From positions 620,001-684,000 of the forward strand of contig JAGYJF010000002.1 of assembly GCA_018402135.1 (NCBI GenBank): a DNA stretch of 64,000 bases, given 5' to 3'. A model generated the notes under the pieces. The model was not told the origin of the DNA. It saw only the letters and a list, made by a program, of their open reading frames with translations, and made no database searches. The DNA is from Flavobacteriaceae bacterium (GTDB lineage Bacteria; Bacteroidota; Bacteroidia; Flavobacteriales; Flavobacteriaceae). The translations under genes and the position numbers were made by a program. Shown here piece after piece: positions 7,134 through 15,413 of this stretch (the first letter of the stretch is position 1; each line of letters starts with the position of its first letter).

Positions 7134-9779
7134 ATGTCAGAATCTTTCTCTCTCTCAGCAAAAACTGTCATAGACAAGTTGGACAGTAATACTGATTCCG
7201 GCCTTAATGAAAATGAGGTGAAAAATCGGATTAATAAATACGGTAAAAATGAGATAGCTGCGAGTGTGACAAAGAGTAGATGGAAAATTCTTTTAGAGCA
7301 ATTTAAAGATCCAATTATTTTCATTCTGGTTGTAGCAGCAGGTCTTACATTTCTTTTTAATGATGATTTAGCTGAGACTATAGCCATAATCACAGTTATC
7401 TTAATTACCATCACTATTGGTTTTATAATGGAGTTGCAAGGCATTCGTTCGCTTGAAGCCCTTCGTAAAATGGGATTTACTGAGAGTACGGTTTTACGTG
7501 ACGGAAAGATTAAAACCATTAAATCATCACCGTTAGTTCCCGGAGATATCCTTTTAATAGAAGCCGGAGATGTGGTTTCAGCGGATGCTCGTCTCATTAC
7601 TACCGATAACTTAATGGTTAAAGAAGCGTCGTTAACAGGAGAAAGCCGAGCTGTGGAAAAGCATGCGAATGCGCTTCCTGAAAACACCATATTATCCGAT
7701 AGGAAGAACATGGTGTTCAAAGGAACGACAGTAGAGCAAGGTTCTGCAAAAGCTATTATTGTTGCTACAGGAGGAAATACTGAACTTGGTAAAATTCAGA
7801 AAATGGGAGGAGATGTTGAAAAGCAACGCACACCATTGGAAAAAAAATTAAATGCATTGAGTAAATGGCTTATTTGGCTCACCCTAATTTTTGCAGTCCT
7901 TATTGTTTTTACTGGATATTTAAGAGGTCTGGATATGCTATTGATTATAGAAACAGCTGTAGCTCTAGCTGTTGCAGCAATACCAGAAGGCCTTCCCGTT
8001 GTAGCAACTATTGCATTGGCAAGAGGCATGTTGAAATTATCTAAGCGCCAAGTCATCATTAAAAAAATGGAAGCCGTTGAAACGTTGGGAGCAACAAATA
8101 TTATCTGTACTGATAAAACAGGAACGCTTACCGAAGATAAAATGCAAGTGCATACACTGGTTTTTGAAGATGAGATTTTAAAGGGAATCCAAAACAAAAA
8201 AAGCACACATTTTAATCATTTTAAACAATCTAAGGGGTTTAATGCTTTGATGATGAATAGTATTTTATGTAATAATGTTATTTTAAAAGCTGAAAAATTA
8301 AAAGGTGATAGCATTGAAATAGCCCTTGTGCGATTTGCTAAAAAATTACAGTTCGATCTAAATAAAATCAAGGAAAATAATCCTGAAAAAACCGAAATCC
8401 CGTTTAATACATCCAGTAAATTAATGGCCACCTTAAACAAAAGCGAAGAGGGCTACACTGTGCATGTAAAAGGAGCATTCGAGAACGTCATAAATTATTG
8501 CGACACTATATTAAAGGATGAGAAACCACAAGAATTCAAAAACAAAACCGAATGGTTATCTCGTGTCAATGATATGGCATCTCAAGGACTGAGGGTTTTG
8601 GCTTTTGCCTATAAACATCAGGAAACAGAACCAAAAGAGGATGATTTATTATCAGGTTTAACCTTCATAGGAGTTATAGGGTTCTTAGATCCTGCTAGAG
8701 AAGATGTAAAATCCACTATAAAAGTTTATAAAGAAGCAGGTATTAGGGTAGTTATGATGACAGGAGATCATCCTGGAACTGCAAAAAAAATTGCAGAGGA
8801 AATAGGCTTATTATCAAACAATGCAGCTTCAAATAGTATTATTCATGGAAATGAATTACAGTTTGAAGACCAACCAAGTCCTACAGCACATAAGAGTCTT
8901 CTGGATGCTTCGGTTTTTGCAAGAGTGACACCAGAACAGAAATTAAAACTTGTAAGCTTTTATCAGGAGAATGAAAATGTTGTGGGCATGTTTGGAGATG
9001 GCATAAATGATATACCAGCATTACGAAAAGCAGATATTGGTATTGCCATGGGGATTAGAGGAACCCAAGCTGCACGAGAAGCTGCTGATATAATTCTTAA
9101 AAATGATAAATTCACGACTATGGAATTGGCCATAAGTCAAGGACGTGCTGTTTTCGACCATATAAGGCAGTTTGTGGTGTATCTTCTATCCTGCAATTTG
9201 GCAGAAGTGGTTTCTGTTGGCTTAGCAGCATTACTTAATTTACCAGCGCCTCTTCTGCCACTACAAATCTTATTTTTAAATCTCGTTACAGATATATTTC
9301 CTGCATTAGCGCTAGGTATGGGCAAAGGTGAAGTGGATATTATGAAGCGTCCACCACGTAAAGCAAATGAACCGATTATGGGGAAAAAACGATGGACATC
9401 AACCATAATTTATGGCCTTTCCATTACTGTGGCTGTTGTTGGTATTACGACCTATGCCCATTTTTCATTGCAAGTATCATCGGTGATTATAAATAATATG
9501 GCGTTTTATACTTTAGTATTGGCGCAATTGTTTAACGTATTTAATATGGCAGAAAATAAGGTTTCATTTTTTAATAATGAGGTGATCAAAAATCCTTGGG
9601 TATGGTCTGCCATTGTATTTTCCTTATTTATCACAATTAGCGCTTATTATATACCGCCTGTTTCAGAAGCCCTTTTCTTAACCAAATTATCGCTAGAACA
9701 AATAGGTTGGGTAGTTGTTTTCGCTTTAGGATCATTGGCTTTATCGCAAATTATAAAGCGGTTGGGAGGCACATTCTAA
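7134..9779 (+). CDS. P2-type cation-transporting ATPase, probably Ca2+
   Basis: 881 residues with all P-type ATPase landmarks: actuator loop LTGES, phosphorylation site DKTGTLT near residue 326, nucleotide-binding KGAFE, and the hinge GDGINDIPALRKADIGIAMG near residue 621. Residues matching the SERCA calcium sites are present: PEGLP in TM4, NLAEVV in TM5 and NLVTD in TM6. It should export Ca2+ (possibly another divalent ion or, less likely, Na+) across the inner membrane at the cost of ATP. It begins the accessory block beside the tRNA-Ser repeats. Similar ATPases occur in bacterial stress clusters with PCMT/esterase fusions, which matches the next (broken) gene. Confidence 0.9.
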   Translation: MSESFSLSAKTVIDKLDSNTDSGLNENEVKNRINKYGKNEIAASVTKSRWKILLEQFKDPIIFILVVAAGLTFLFNDDLAETIAIITVILITITIGFIMELQGIRSLEALRKMGFTESTVLRDGKIKTIKSSPLVPGDILLIEAGDVVSADARLITTDNLMVKEASLTGESRAVEKHANALPENTILSDRKNMVFKGTTVEQGSAKAIIVATGGNTELGKIQKMGGDVEKQRTPLEKKLNALSKWLIWLTLIFAVLIVFTGYLRGLDMLLIIETAVALAVAAIPEGLPVVATIALARGMLKLSKRQVIIKKMEAVETLGATNIICTDKTGTLTEDKMQVHTLVFEDEILKGIQNKKSTHFNHFKQSKGFNALMMNSILCNNVILKAEKLKGDSIEIALVRFAKKLQFDLNKIKENNPEKTEIPFNTSSKLMATLNKSEEGYTVHVKGAFENVINYCDTILKDEKPQEFKNKTEWLSRVNDMASQGLRVLAFAYKHQETEPKEDDLLSGLTFIGVIGFLDPAREDVKSTIKVYKEAGIRVVMMTGDHPGTAKKIAEEIGLLSNNAASNSIIHGNELQFEDQPSPTAHKSLLDASVFARVTPEQKLKLVSFYQENENVVGMFGDGINDIPALRKADIGIAMGIRGTQAAREAADIILKNDKFTTMELAISQGRAVFDHIRQFVVYLLSCNLAEVVSVGLAALLNLPAPLLPLQILFLNLVTDIFPALALGMGKGEVDIMKRPPRKANEPIMGKKRWTSTIIYGLSITVAVVGITTYAHFSLQVSSVIINNMAFYTLVLAQLFNVFNMAENKVSFFNNEVIKNPWVWSAIVFSLFITISAYYIPPVSEALFLTKLSLEQIGWVVVFALGSLALSQIIKRLGGTF

Positions 9780-9896
9780 GCTATCCAATTAAATACTAAG
9801 GTAATTCGAAAGGCTTAAATGAGTATAGATGATATGCGTCATTTCATAATTAATTGATTAACAATACATTTATATAGATTTTTAAATACAATAAAG

Positions 9897-11614
9897 ATGA
9901 AGGATATTAGCATTATAGAACAGATGAAAGATAGGGGTATAAGCAAGACATTGCTTTTAGAAGCTTTTCAAAATATTCCTAAAGCTTTTTTTTATCAGAA
10001 ACATTGCATCCTAATTTTTATGAAGATGCAGCAGTTGAAAAAGCAACAGATAAAGCAGATCCTAGAGTAATAGTAATAGCCCGAATGTTGGAAGAGTTGC
10101 AGATAAAAGAAGAAGAAAACATCCTTATTATTGGAGTAGATTCTGTTACTATTCTGGCTGTTCTTTCCAAAATTTATAAAAATATTTATGCTATTGAAAC
10201 ATCCCAAGTTTATGCAAAATGGGCCTTAGATGTCCTTAAAACAATAGGTGTTACCAACGTACACATAAAAACAGGAAAACTTGAAGAAGGATGGAAAGCT
10301 AAAGGACCATTGAATGCTATTTTAAGTGCTTTAGAATTTGAAGAAATTCCAAAGGTGTTAATTGAACAATTAAAAATTGGAGCGAAATTATTAGCACCAA
10401 TGGGTTCAGATTGGGCACATGTGATGTTAGAAATCGTTGAACGGGTTTCTGAAACTGAATTTGTAGCAAAAGCATTACGGGATAATTATTTTATATCGAA
10501 GCCAACACTAATTCCTGATATAGGCACTGAAATCTATCCTGAAAAAGATATTATAGATGAAATTGGGATAAGTTCAATTCCTTTTAAAACCATTAAAAAA
10601 TTCCCAATAGATGGTTTATTAGATAGAATAGGAGACGTAAGAGTCGTTTTGTTAGAGTAGGCCTCTTATGGTACTTCAGAATTTCATGCTGCGAGACAGG
10701 AAATTACAAAAGCGCTAACAGAACGAAAAGGATTTAACTTTGTTTGCACTGAAGCCGATTGGTCTGATGCCGAACAAATAAACAATTAATAAAGAAATGA
10801 CTATAAATCGCAAGATTTGATGCCGTTTGGACGTTTCCCAGAATGGATGTGGAAAAACAAAGATGTACTCAATTTTGTAGAGTGGCTTAAAAAATATAAT
10901 AGCAAGCATGATAATACTATTGGATTTTACGGACTCGATTTATACGTATTAGAGATTTCTATTGATTTGGTCATTAAATATCTAGAAGATGTTAACCCAG
11001 ACTTGGTGATGCTTGCAAAATCGCGTTAAGCATGCATTATGCCATTTATGTCCAGTCCTTCAATGTATGGAAAACTTGCCACAACTAATAAACTGGAGAG
11101 TTGTGAGGCCGAGGTATTAAAAATGTTGTTCGACTTATTGAAAAACAAAAAATAAACTCGACGCTAGAGTTGAAATAAATATTGGACATTTATGTAAAGA
11201 ACATTTTGGTGATAAATCTTATCATATTGGTTTGGAACACATACAGGAACCGTTTCCGCGTCCAACAATTGGGATGTACCTATGAAAGTGATAGCTGTAA
11301 ATAACTCTTTATAAAAAAGTTACGAAAATATTTGTCATAGAACAAACGTCCCTAATTTTACACTGCCTTTACGTGAGGAACATTCAGAAGAAAAATTAAG
11401 AGAATTTTTAGGCACACCTCGACTCGAGCGAGCTATTGGTGTTGTCTATAGACCAGATACGGAACTGATGAGTCATTACTTTAAAACCGTTTTGCCGTCA
11501 CAATTTGACGAGTACATTTGGTTCAATAAATCACAAGCTGTATCACCATTAGATGCCAAAACAGAAACTACCAAACTTTTAGATTTGCATCCTTTTGAAT
11601 TGTTAGGTAGATAG
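9897..11614 (+). pseudogene. Decayed PCMT-erythromycin esterase fusion gene
   Basis: Reading across stops and frames gives an N-terminal protein-L-isoaspartate methyltransferase-like domain (starting ATG 9897; GISKTLLLEAFQNIPKAFF, then SETLHPNFYEDAAVEKATDK) running into an erythromycin-esterase-like domain (IGDVRVVLL, TSEFHAARQEITKAL, FGRFPEWMWKNKDV, GFYGLDLY, GTPRLERAIGVVYRP). Lesions: one base missing in a T8 run at 9986-9993; in-frame stops at 10658 (TAG), 10787 and 10790 (TAA TAA), 11027, 11153 and 11312; a frame change plus an apparent deletion of roughly 100 codons around 11155-11162; and one T missing near 11231. The remaining open piece at 10004-10660 is only the methyltransferase part. 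An intact stand-alone pcm lies at 31968. With this many lesions sequencing error cannot explain the loss. Confidence 0.9.
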
Positions 11615-11698
11615 GAAATAATTCTATGTGCAAAAAAACTTAATGGAATAAAGAATTAAACGAATTGAAACATTTTCAATTTAATAAACTAAATAACC

Positions 11699-12718
11699 TC
11701 ATAGTTCAAAACCTAAAGTATTTTGTAAAATTTCTTTAAGCTTAGGAGTAGAAATAGAATCAATTAAATTAAGCGCAGTAACATTACATAATTTTTCAAC
11801 CAATTCACTTCCAGCAATGGTGTTGGTTGAAATTCCTGTGACAACATCTGGTTTAATATTAAAAGCTTTCATTAATCCATAGACAGCATAAGGATCTGAA
11901 GCACTTAAAATTGTACACTTAATATTTTTCCTAATGGCCTCAATAGCCAAATCACCATGGTAAGGCTCTAAAGGTGAAGCACCTATTTCAATTACAGCAA
12001 CGTCTGCATCTATACTGCCAATAAGGTTTTTCATATGAGCCACTTTTTCTAAATAGACTTCCTTTTTACATATAGAAGACGGTAGTCCAGCATCAACAAA
12101 ATCAAAAACAGCATCTGCACCAACATCTTTAATAGCTAAAATATCTTTGTATCGACCAGCACCTGTTAATTTAGCACCTACCACTTTTAAACCTGCCATT
12201 TTAAAGATATTGGTAATTATTCTGGCAGAAGTAGTTTTACCAGCAGCCATAGATGTTCCTACAAACAATACAACCGGAACAGTAAATTCTTTCCATTGTA
12301 TAGGTTTTACAAAATCTTCCATTCTCGATTTTTTGCCATTCCTAAAGGCATGTCCCAGATATTTAATAGTCATCATCTCATGAATATAAACCGATTTTGA
12401 TGTTAACTTTCCGAGTAAACCACCTGCTGTTAATACATGTAGTATATCATCTTCTTCAACAGCCTTCCAAGTACCTGTTGCTTCTAAAGTCGCATAACGT
12501 TCTCCTAAAACGCCAACAAGCGATTCTCCTCCCATAACACCACGCATCCGTCCATTTGGCAATTCTATTTTAAAAGAATCACTTCCTTTTGCAATGATTT
12601 TGCAAACCACATAATCTCCAGTTTCCCATTTTGTTTTGTCTAATTTTTCGACCTCAAAACCATTAATGGACAAATCTGAGATTCGCGTTAAACCTGTATA
12701 GATGTATTTGTATTTCAT
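11699..12718 (-). CDS. DUF1611 family P-loop protein (DgcN-like)
   Basis: 339 residues. A beta-rich N-terminal domain to about residue 140 is followed by a P-loop NTPase domain: VLFVGTSMAAGKTTSARII is the Walker A, with ADVAVIEIGASPLEPYHGD and CTILSASDPYAVYGLMKAF downstream, all typical of DUF1611. Some members (DgcN) have been reported to act in D-glutamate catabolism as N-acyltransferases together with a racemase, DgcA. No DgcA homologue is next door here; instead an M20 hydrolase gene ends 11 bp upstream, on the same strand. The role is therefore inferred only to the level of D- or N-acyl-amino acid metabolism. Last gene of a three-gene minus-strand operon. Confidence 0.8.
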   Translation of the reverse strand: MKYKYIYTGLTRISDLSINGFEVEKLDKTKWETGDYVVCKIIAKGSDSFKIELPNGRMRGVMGGESLVGVLGERYATLEATGTWKAVEEDDILHVLTAGGLLGKLTSKSVYIHEMMTIKYLGHAFRNGKKSRMEDFVKPIQWKEFTVPVVLFVGTSMAAGKTTSARIITNIFKMAGLKVVGAKLTGAGRYKDILAIKDVGADAVFDFVDAGLPSSICKKEVYLEKVAHMKNLIGSIDADVAVIEIGASPLEPYHGDLAIEAIRKNIKCTILSASDPYAVYGLMKAFNIKPDVVTGISTNTIAGSELVEKLCNVTALNLIDSISTPKLKEILQNTLGFEL

Positions 12719-12729
12719 TGCTCTGATTT

Positions 12730-13905
12730 TTATTTGTTTTCATTTGATTTCTCCAACAACAATAATGTTAAAAGGGCTGTTCGTTCTATTAATTTATCCA
12801 CATAGATAAACTCGCGCGCAGCGTGAGCGCCATCACCAGTAGTGCCTAAACCATCTAAAGTGGCAGTATATAAGCTTGTGGTATTTCCGTCTGAACCACC
12901 ACCAGCCGTTGCCTCATCTAGAGAAAGACCTATTAATTTAGCATTGGCTTTTGCTAATTTCCATAATTGTTGATTTCGAGGTGTTTTTTCCATAGGCTGT
13001 CTGCCTATTCCACCCTCAATTACAAGCTCTACACCATCAAGCATAGGTTCTAATTGATGGATCTTTTCAGTGATATAGTCGCCATCCTTTTGACTGTAAA
13101 CTCTTACATCTATTACAGCATTGCTTGCCGCAGCTACTACGTTAGCTGAGGTACCACCTTCAATCAATCCAATATTAACGGTGATTCCTTTATCAAAATC
13201 GTTCATCGCATGCAATTGTTGTACTTGGTATGCGAGTTCAACAATTGCATTTACACCTTTTTCTGGGTCCAACCCAGCATGAGTAGCTTTCCCTTTTATG
13301 GCAATTGTAAAGCGACCAATACCTTTTCTTTCTGTTTTTAACTTACCTTCAATACCTAAGGGTGGCTCGAGAACAAATGCTCTTTTGACGATTTTTGAAA
13401 GTCTCTTTATGGCTAGGGTGGACTCATGACTTCCAACTTCTTCATCTGAATTTATTAATACAATAGGCGTAACAGGTATATCTAGCTTTAATGTTTTTAT
13501 AGCTGAAAGGGCAAATATTATTTCAGTTAAACCTGCTTTCATATCGTAAACACCTGGTCCGTTAAGTTTACCTTTGCTTTGTGAAATTGGCATGGTGTCG
13601 AGAGTATTCAAATCCCACACCGTATCACAATGTCCCAATAACAATTGGAATGGGCTATTTTTTTTTCTGTTTAAAGGGCGAGCATATAAATAGCCTCCTC
13701 CCTTTTCTCCTTTAACATGAATCGTATAAAACCCAAGTGACCTAAATTTGTCTTCAAGAAATTTGATTATATTATGAAGTGCCTTTTTATTATTTGAAGG
13801 CGATTCTATAGCAACCATGTCCTTTAAGAAATTCAACATTTTATGCCCATTTTCCTCGAGATATGTCTTTATCGCTTTGGCTGTATGTTGTTTTGAAGTA
13901 CTCAA
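12730..13905 (-). CDS. M20-family metallohydrolase (glutamate carboxypeptidase / N-acyl amino acid hydrolase type)
   Basis: 391 residues. M20 zinc-peptidase motifs: LLLGHCDTVW (zinc His and catalytic Asp), GPGVYDMKAG (bridging Asp), NSDEEVGS (catalytic Glu and zinc Glu), and HAAREFIYVD near the end (zinc His). The lid domain carries KGKATHAGLDPEKGVNAI. Overall it resembles the carboxypeptidase G2 group, which removes glutamate from N-acyl or peptide substrates. No signal peptide is seen, so it acts in the cytosol. Its start overlaps the stop of the upstream flavin reductase by 4 bp (ATGA), so the pair is translationally coupled. A plausible partner of the DUF1611 protein: one adds and one removes an N-acyl group. 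Confidence 0.86.
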   Translation of the reverse strand: MSTSKQHTAKAIKTYLEENGHKMLNFLKDMVAIESPSNNKKALHNIIKFLEDKFRSLGFYTIHVKGEKGGGYLYARPLNRKKNSPFQLLLGHCDTVWDLNTLDTMPISQSKGKLNGPGVYDMKAGLTEIIFALSAIKTLKLDIPVTPIVLINSDEEVGSHESTLAIKRLSKIVKRAFVLEPPLGIEGKLKTERKGIGRFTIAIKGKATHAGLDPEKGVNAIVELAYQVQQLHAMNDFDKGITVNIGLIEGGTSANVVAAASNAVIDVRVYSQKDGDYITEKIHQLEPMLDGVELVIEGGIGRQPMEKTPRNQQLWKLAKANAKLIGLSLDEATAGGGSDGNTTSLYTATLDGLGTTGDGAHAAREFIYVDKLIERTALLTLLLLEKSNENK

Positions 13906-14519
13906 TGTTTAAAGTCTTTTGGAAAAGGGAAATTATAGGTTTCAGAAATACTTGCGAATCGACCTTGGGCTATATAAGCCAATAATGGATTTTCCTTAAG
14001 TTGTTGCTGCTGATCTTTTTCTGAAACTTTCAAATAATCTTTATGACAGTAGGCAGCTACTATAGTACCTGTGATAATACTGTTTTCGTTAAAGCCATCG
14101 ATTATATTGAAGAGTTTACATTCTAAAAACAAATAAGATTCGGCTAAAAATAACGCATTTATAGTTGATGCTTTTAAGGTTGGTAATATATCAATTATGG
14201 GTTTTGTTACTGAATTTTCTTCACATCTAGGGGAAGCACTTAATGATGCCAATACCACTTGATTGGGTAATGGAAAACTTACTGAAAACTCTTTAGTGTT
14301 TTTTACATTATGGTAGGTTTTATGCTTTGGTGTGCATACAAAACCAAAGTAATTGTCAAATCCAATTGGTATGGCCAAATGTTTTGGTGCTAGATCATAT
14401 GTATCGCCTTCTTTCGTGCCTATAATAACCAAAGGCGCAACAGTGAAAATTTGCTCCCAGACTGGATTTGAAAGATCTAGCTTATAATATCCGTTTTCAT
14501 GTAATCTTATCATAATCAA
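13902..14519 (-). CDS. Flavin reductase-like FMN-binding split-barrel protein
   Basis: 205 residues with the FMN-binding split-barrel pattern: LVIIGTKEGDTYDLAPKHLA, YFGFVCTPKHKTYHNVKNTK and EFSVSFPLP match the flavin-reductase-like domain. Family members reduce flavin with NAD(P)H or serve as flavoprotein oxygenase partners. It is the first gene of the minus-strand operon with the M20 hydrolase and DUF1611 protein. Its substrate and its link to the other two genes are not evident. A second Met occurs at codon 3 and could be the true start. Confidence 0.8.
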   Translation of the reverse strand: MIMIRLHENGYYKLDLSNPVWEQIFTVAPLVIIGTKEGDTYDLAPKHLAIPIGFDNYFGFVCTPKHKTYHNVKNTKEFSVSFPLPNQVVLASLSASPRCEENSVTKPIIDILPTLKASTINALFLAESYLFLECKLFNIIDGFNENSIITGTIVAAYCHKDYLKVSEKDQQQQLKENPLLAYIAQGRFASISETYNFPFPKDFKH

Positions 14520-14739
14520 TGTATAAATTACATTTTAAAACTATATAATTAAAATCTTAAATTAAATGATATTCATCAGTAATTGAACATTTTGTGATAT
14601 AGCAAATTACATAGGTTAATATTTGTATTTATGAAATTAATCCAATTGATTTTAAAAAAATATTGAATAACCCATAACTATGAATAAGCGATTTAAGCAA
14701 CTGTTGCGCTATTTAACAACGCTTTTACTTCCAAATCAT

Positions 14740-14853
14740 CTACTTGATCAAAATTTTCGTAATATACATTTCTCCTAAAGAGGTATTTTTTCCTCCAATG
14801 ATATCCACATCATTTATACTAATCTCATTGAAATTTTTAATACGCGATTTCAT
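14740..14853 (-). pseudogene. ppsA: N-terminal remnant of phosphoenolpyruvate synthase
   Basis: Starting at ATG 14853 on the minus strand, 37 codons read MKSRIKNFNEI then GGKNTSLGEM and stop at TAG. GGKNxSLGEM preceded by an EIS-x-xDV stretch is the conserved N-terminus of PEP synthase/pyruvate phosphate dikinase, normally about 800 residues. The rest of the gene is gone. The surrounding gap, 14520-15023, holds no other recognisable gene; the stretch 14590-14740 is AT-rich and without clear signals. Confidence 0.7.
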
Positions 14854-15023
14854 CTTATGCTAGTTTTTGCTTTATAGAAATTTGAATTTACGGTAATGTT
14901 AGTAATCCTAATATGATAAACGTTTTAAAGTGATGCTAAAAGTTTCAAAAACTGATAAAGATCATTTTATAAGACATAATTAATCACTATTATGCTTCCA
15001 TATTAATATTAAATCAATAAATT

Positions 15024-15227
15024 ATGTCAGTATTAAAAGTAATAGAAATCTTAGGAAATTCTACAATAAGTTTTGATGACGCAGTTAAAAACGTTGTTAA
15101 AGAAGCATCCAAAACAGTAAAAAATATCAAGTCTGTTTATGTAAAAGATATGCAGGCAACTGTTGACAACAATCAGGTAACCCAGTTCAGAGTGACTACG
15201 AAAGTTAGTTTTGGTATAACCGATTAG
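15024..15227 (+). CDS. Dodecin family flavin-binding protein
   Basis: 67 residues, the usual dodecin length. It starts SVLKVIEILGNSTISFDDAV and continues with KEASKTVKNIKSVYVKDMQA and QFRVTTKVSFGI, the single-helix/three-strand pattern of dodecin. Dodecins form hollow 12-mers that store flavins or CoA and protect the cell from free flavin. Its neighbourhood includes a flavin reductase gene, though on the other strand. A large terminator follows directly, so it is a single-gene transcript. Confidence 0.9.
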   Translation: MSVLKVIEILGNSTISFDDAVKNVVKEASKTVKNIKSVYVKDMQATVDNNQVTQFRVTTKVSFGITD

Positions 15228-15234
15228 TTAAGAC

Positions 15235-15288
15235 AAGGATTTCAACAAGGTAAATACTTTACTAATTTACTTTGTTGAAATCCTTTTG
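15235..15288 (+). terminator. Terminator after dodecin
   Basis: A very long stem: 15235-15254 (AAGGATTTCAACAAGGTAAA) pairs with 15266-15285 around an 11-nt loop, followed by TTGTT. The stem is about 20 bp with at most one mismatch. The T-tract is short, so it may also serve as an mRNA-stabilising 3' hairpin. Confidence 0.75.
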
Positions 15289-15346
15289 TTCTAAAGTATT
15301 TAAGGGTAGAATAATTTTTATGGCAATACTAATAGACAGTATTTTT

Positions 15347-15369
15347 AGTAAACCAGAGAATGGTTTACT
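15347..15369. promoter_or_regulatory. Inverted repeat upstream of the baeRF gene
   Basis: AGTAAACC (15347-15354) and GGTTTACT (15362-15369) form a perfect 8-bp inverted repeat with a 7-nt centre, ending 44 bp before the baeRF ATG. It has no following T-tract, so it is more likely an operator or a 5' leader hairpin than a terminator. Confidence 0.4.
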
Positions 15370-15413
15370 GTGGCTCCCGATATAACAAATAATAATTTTA
15401 AAAAACAAACATA

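Noticed and set aside
7118-7720. Minus-strand open frame of 200 codons over the P-type ATPase
   Set aside because: It is antisense to the start of the well-supported ATPase gene, with no recognisable motif.
10004-10660. A stand-alone intact methyltransferase gene of 218 codons
   Set aside because: It lacks the N-terminal segment, which is encoded upstream in another frame, and it ends at a stop inside the start of the esterase domain (IGDVRVVLLE). It is a fragment of the broken fusion.
10817-11029. A separate small gene of 70 codons
   Set aside because: It is an in-frame internal piece of the esterase domain (FGRFPEWMWK, GFYGLDLY) between two nonsense codons of the pseudogene.
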